Shown here in pieces: positions 7,840-8,085 of a stretch of 8,085 nucleotides of DNA (the stretch's first letter is position 1; each line of letters begins with the position of its first letter). The position numbers were made by a program, and so were the translations under genes. The stretch lies in the NCBI GenBank assembly GCA_003445095.1, contig DLVS01000766.1, positions 1 to 8,085 of the forward strand, read 5' to 3'. The notes under the pieces are model-generated. The model made no database searches. It had not been told where the DNA came from and was given only the letters and a program-made list of their open reading frames with translations. This DNA comes from Verrucomicrobiales bacterium (GTDB lineage Bacteria; Verrucomicrobiota; Verrucomicrobiia; Limisphaerales; UBA9464).

Positions 7840-8085
7840 TTACTTTGAACTGGCGAAGTATGACGAGACGCACGCGAGGGTGGCGCGCGGAACCCGGATG
7901 ATTTTCTCCTCGGCCCCGCACCCTGAACCGTGGGGCAAGTGCGGCCTGGCCGTGGCGGTGATATCGGCGCCAATAACGGCGAAGTCGCCCGACTCCATTT
8001 CCAAGACATCGGGACAATTGTGGCCCCCTGAGCAAAGGAGCGGGGAGGCGGCAGAAGCGGAGTAAACGAGGCTACGAAGAAACAT
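7840..8085 (-). CDS. Small conserved-looking protein, about 81 residues (start at or beyond edge)
   Basis: The minus-strand frame from an ATG at the very last three bases to TAA at 7840-7842 encodes 81 residues. Its core, NCPDVLEMESGDFAVIGADIT (23-43) followed by GSGCGAEEKIIRVPRATL (54-71), resembles a family of short uncharacterised bacterial proteins with the pattern CPxVxEx..GDFxVIGxDxT...GxxERxVxxPR, recalled from memory. It has no signal peptide or membrane segment, and its function is unknown. The first 20 or so residues (MFLRSLVYSASAASPLL) fit the pattern less well. An upstream start outside the window is possible, and the ribosome-binding site cannot be seen. It converges on the relaxase gene with 9 bp between stops and no visible terminator. 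The forward-strand frame here is a shadow. Confidence 0.65.
   Translation of the reverse strand: MFLRSLVYSASAASPLLCSGGHNCPDVLEMESGDFAVIGADITATARPHLPHGSGCGAEEKIIRVPRATLACVSSYFASSK

Noticed and set aside
7694..8065. A 123-codon plus-strand frame over the end of the relaxase and the right-edge region
   Set aside because: Ser/Pro-rich shadow; the minus-strand frame over 7840-8085 has a far better protein pattern.

Overview
This moderately GC-rich bacterial window (many G/C third positions, clear Shine-Dalgarno sequences) holds two divergent gene blocks and a small gene at the right edge. No rRNA, tRNA, CRISPR array or insertion sequence was seen. The overall style (a long HEAT-repeat/DUF4132 protein and a conjugation pair of coupling protein plus MobF relaxase) suggests an environmental bacterium, possibly of the Planctomycetota-Verrucomicrobiota group. 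That placement is a weak inference, because no taxonomic marker gene is present.

Left block (1-3450, minus strand): a 1025-residue DUF4132-type protein with a long helical-repeat N-terminal part. It is followed, with an 8-bp overlap (ATGCTTGA), by the first 126 codons of an unrecognised protein that runs off the left edge. These two look like a translationally coupled operon.

Centre (3451-3742): a divergent intergenic region of about 290 bp that should carry both promoters. It contains one perfect short dyad near the DUF4132 start.

Right block (3743-7830, plus strand): a VirD4/TraD/TrwB-like type IV coupling protein with one N-terminal membrane segment, then an 89-bp spacer, then a TrwC/TraI-like MobF relaxase-helicase. 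Together these are the DNA-processing half of a conjugation or mobilisation system: the relaxase nicks and unwinds DNA, and the coupling protein hands it to a secretion channel. No mating-channel genes lie in this window. The relaxase reading frame is continuous from 5413 to 7830 (806 codons) except for one in-frame TAG at 5917-5919. This stop lies four codons after the last metal-binding histidine. Everything after it, including all helicase motifs, is intact. The stop is therefore a recent nonsense mutation, a sequence error, or a recoded/suppressed codon, and it is the most notable point in the window.

Right edge (7840-8085, minus strand): a small protein with a conserved-looking core (CPDVLE..GDFAVIGADIT ... 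GCGAEEKIIRVPR). It converges on the relaxase with only 9 bp between stop codons, so the conjugation pair is boxed in by genes on the opposite strand.
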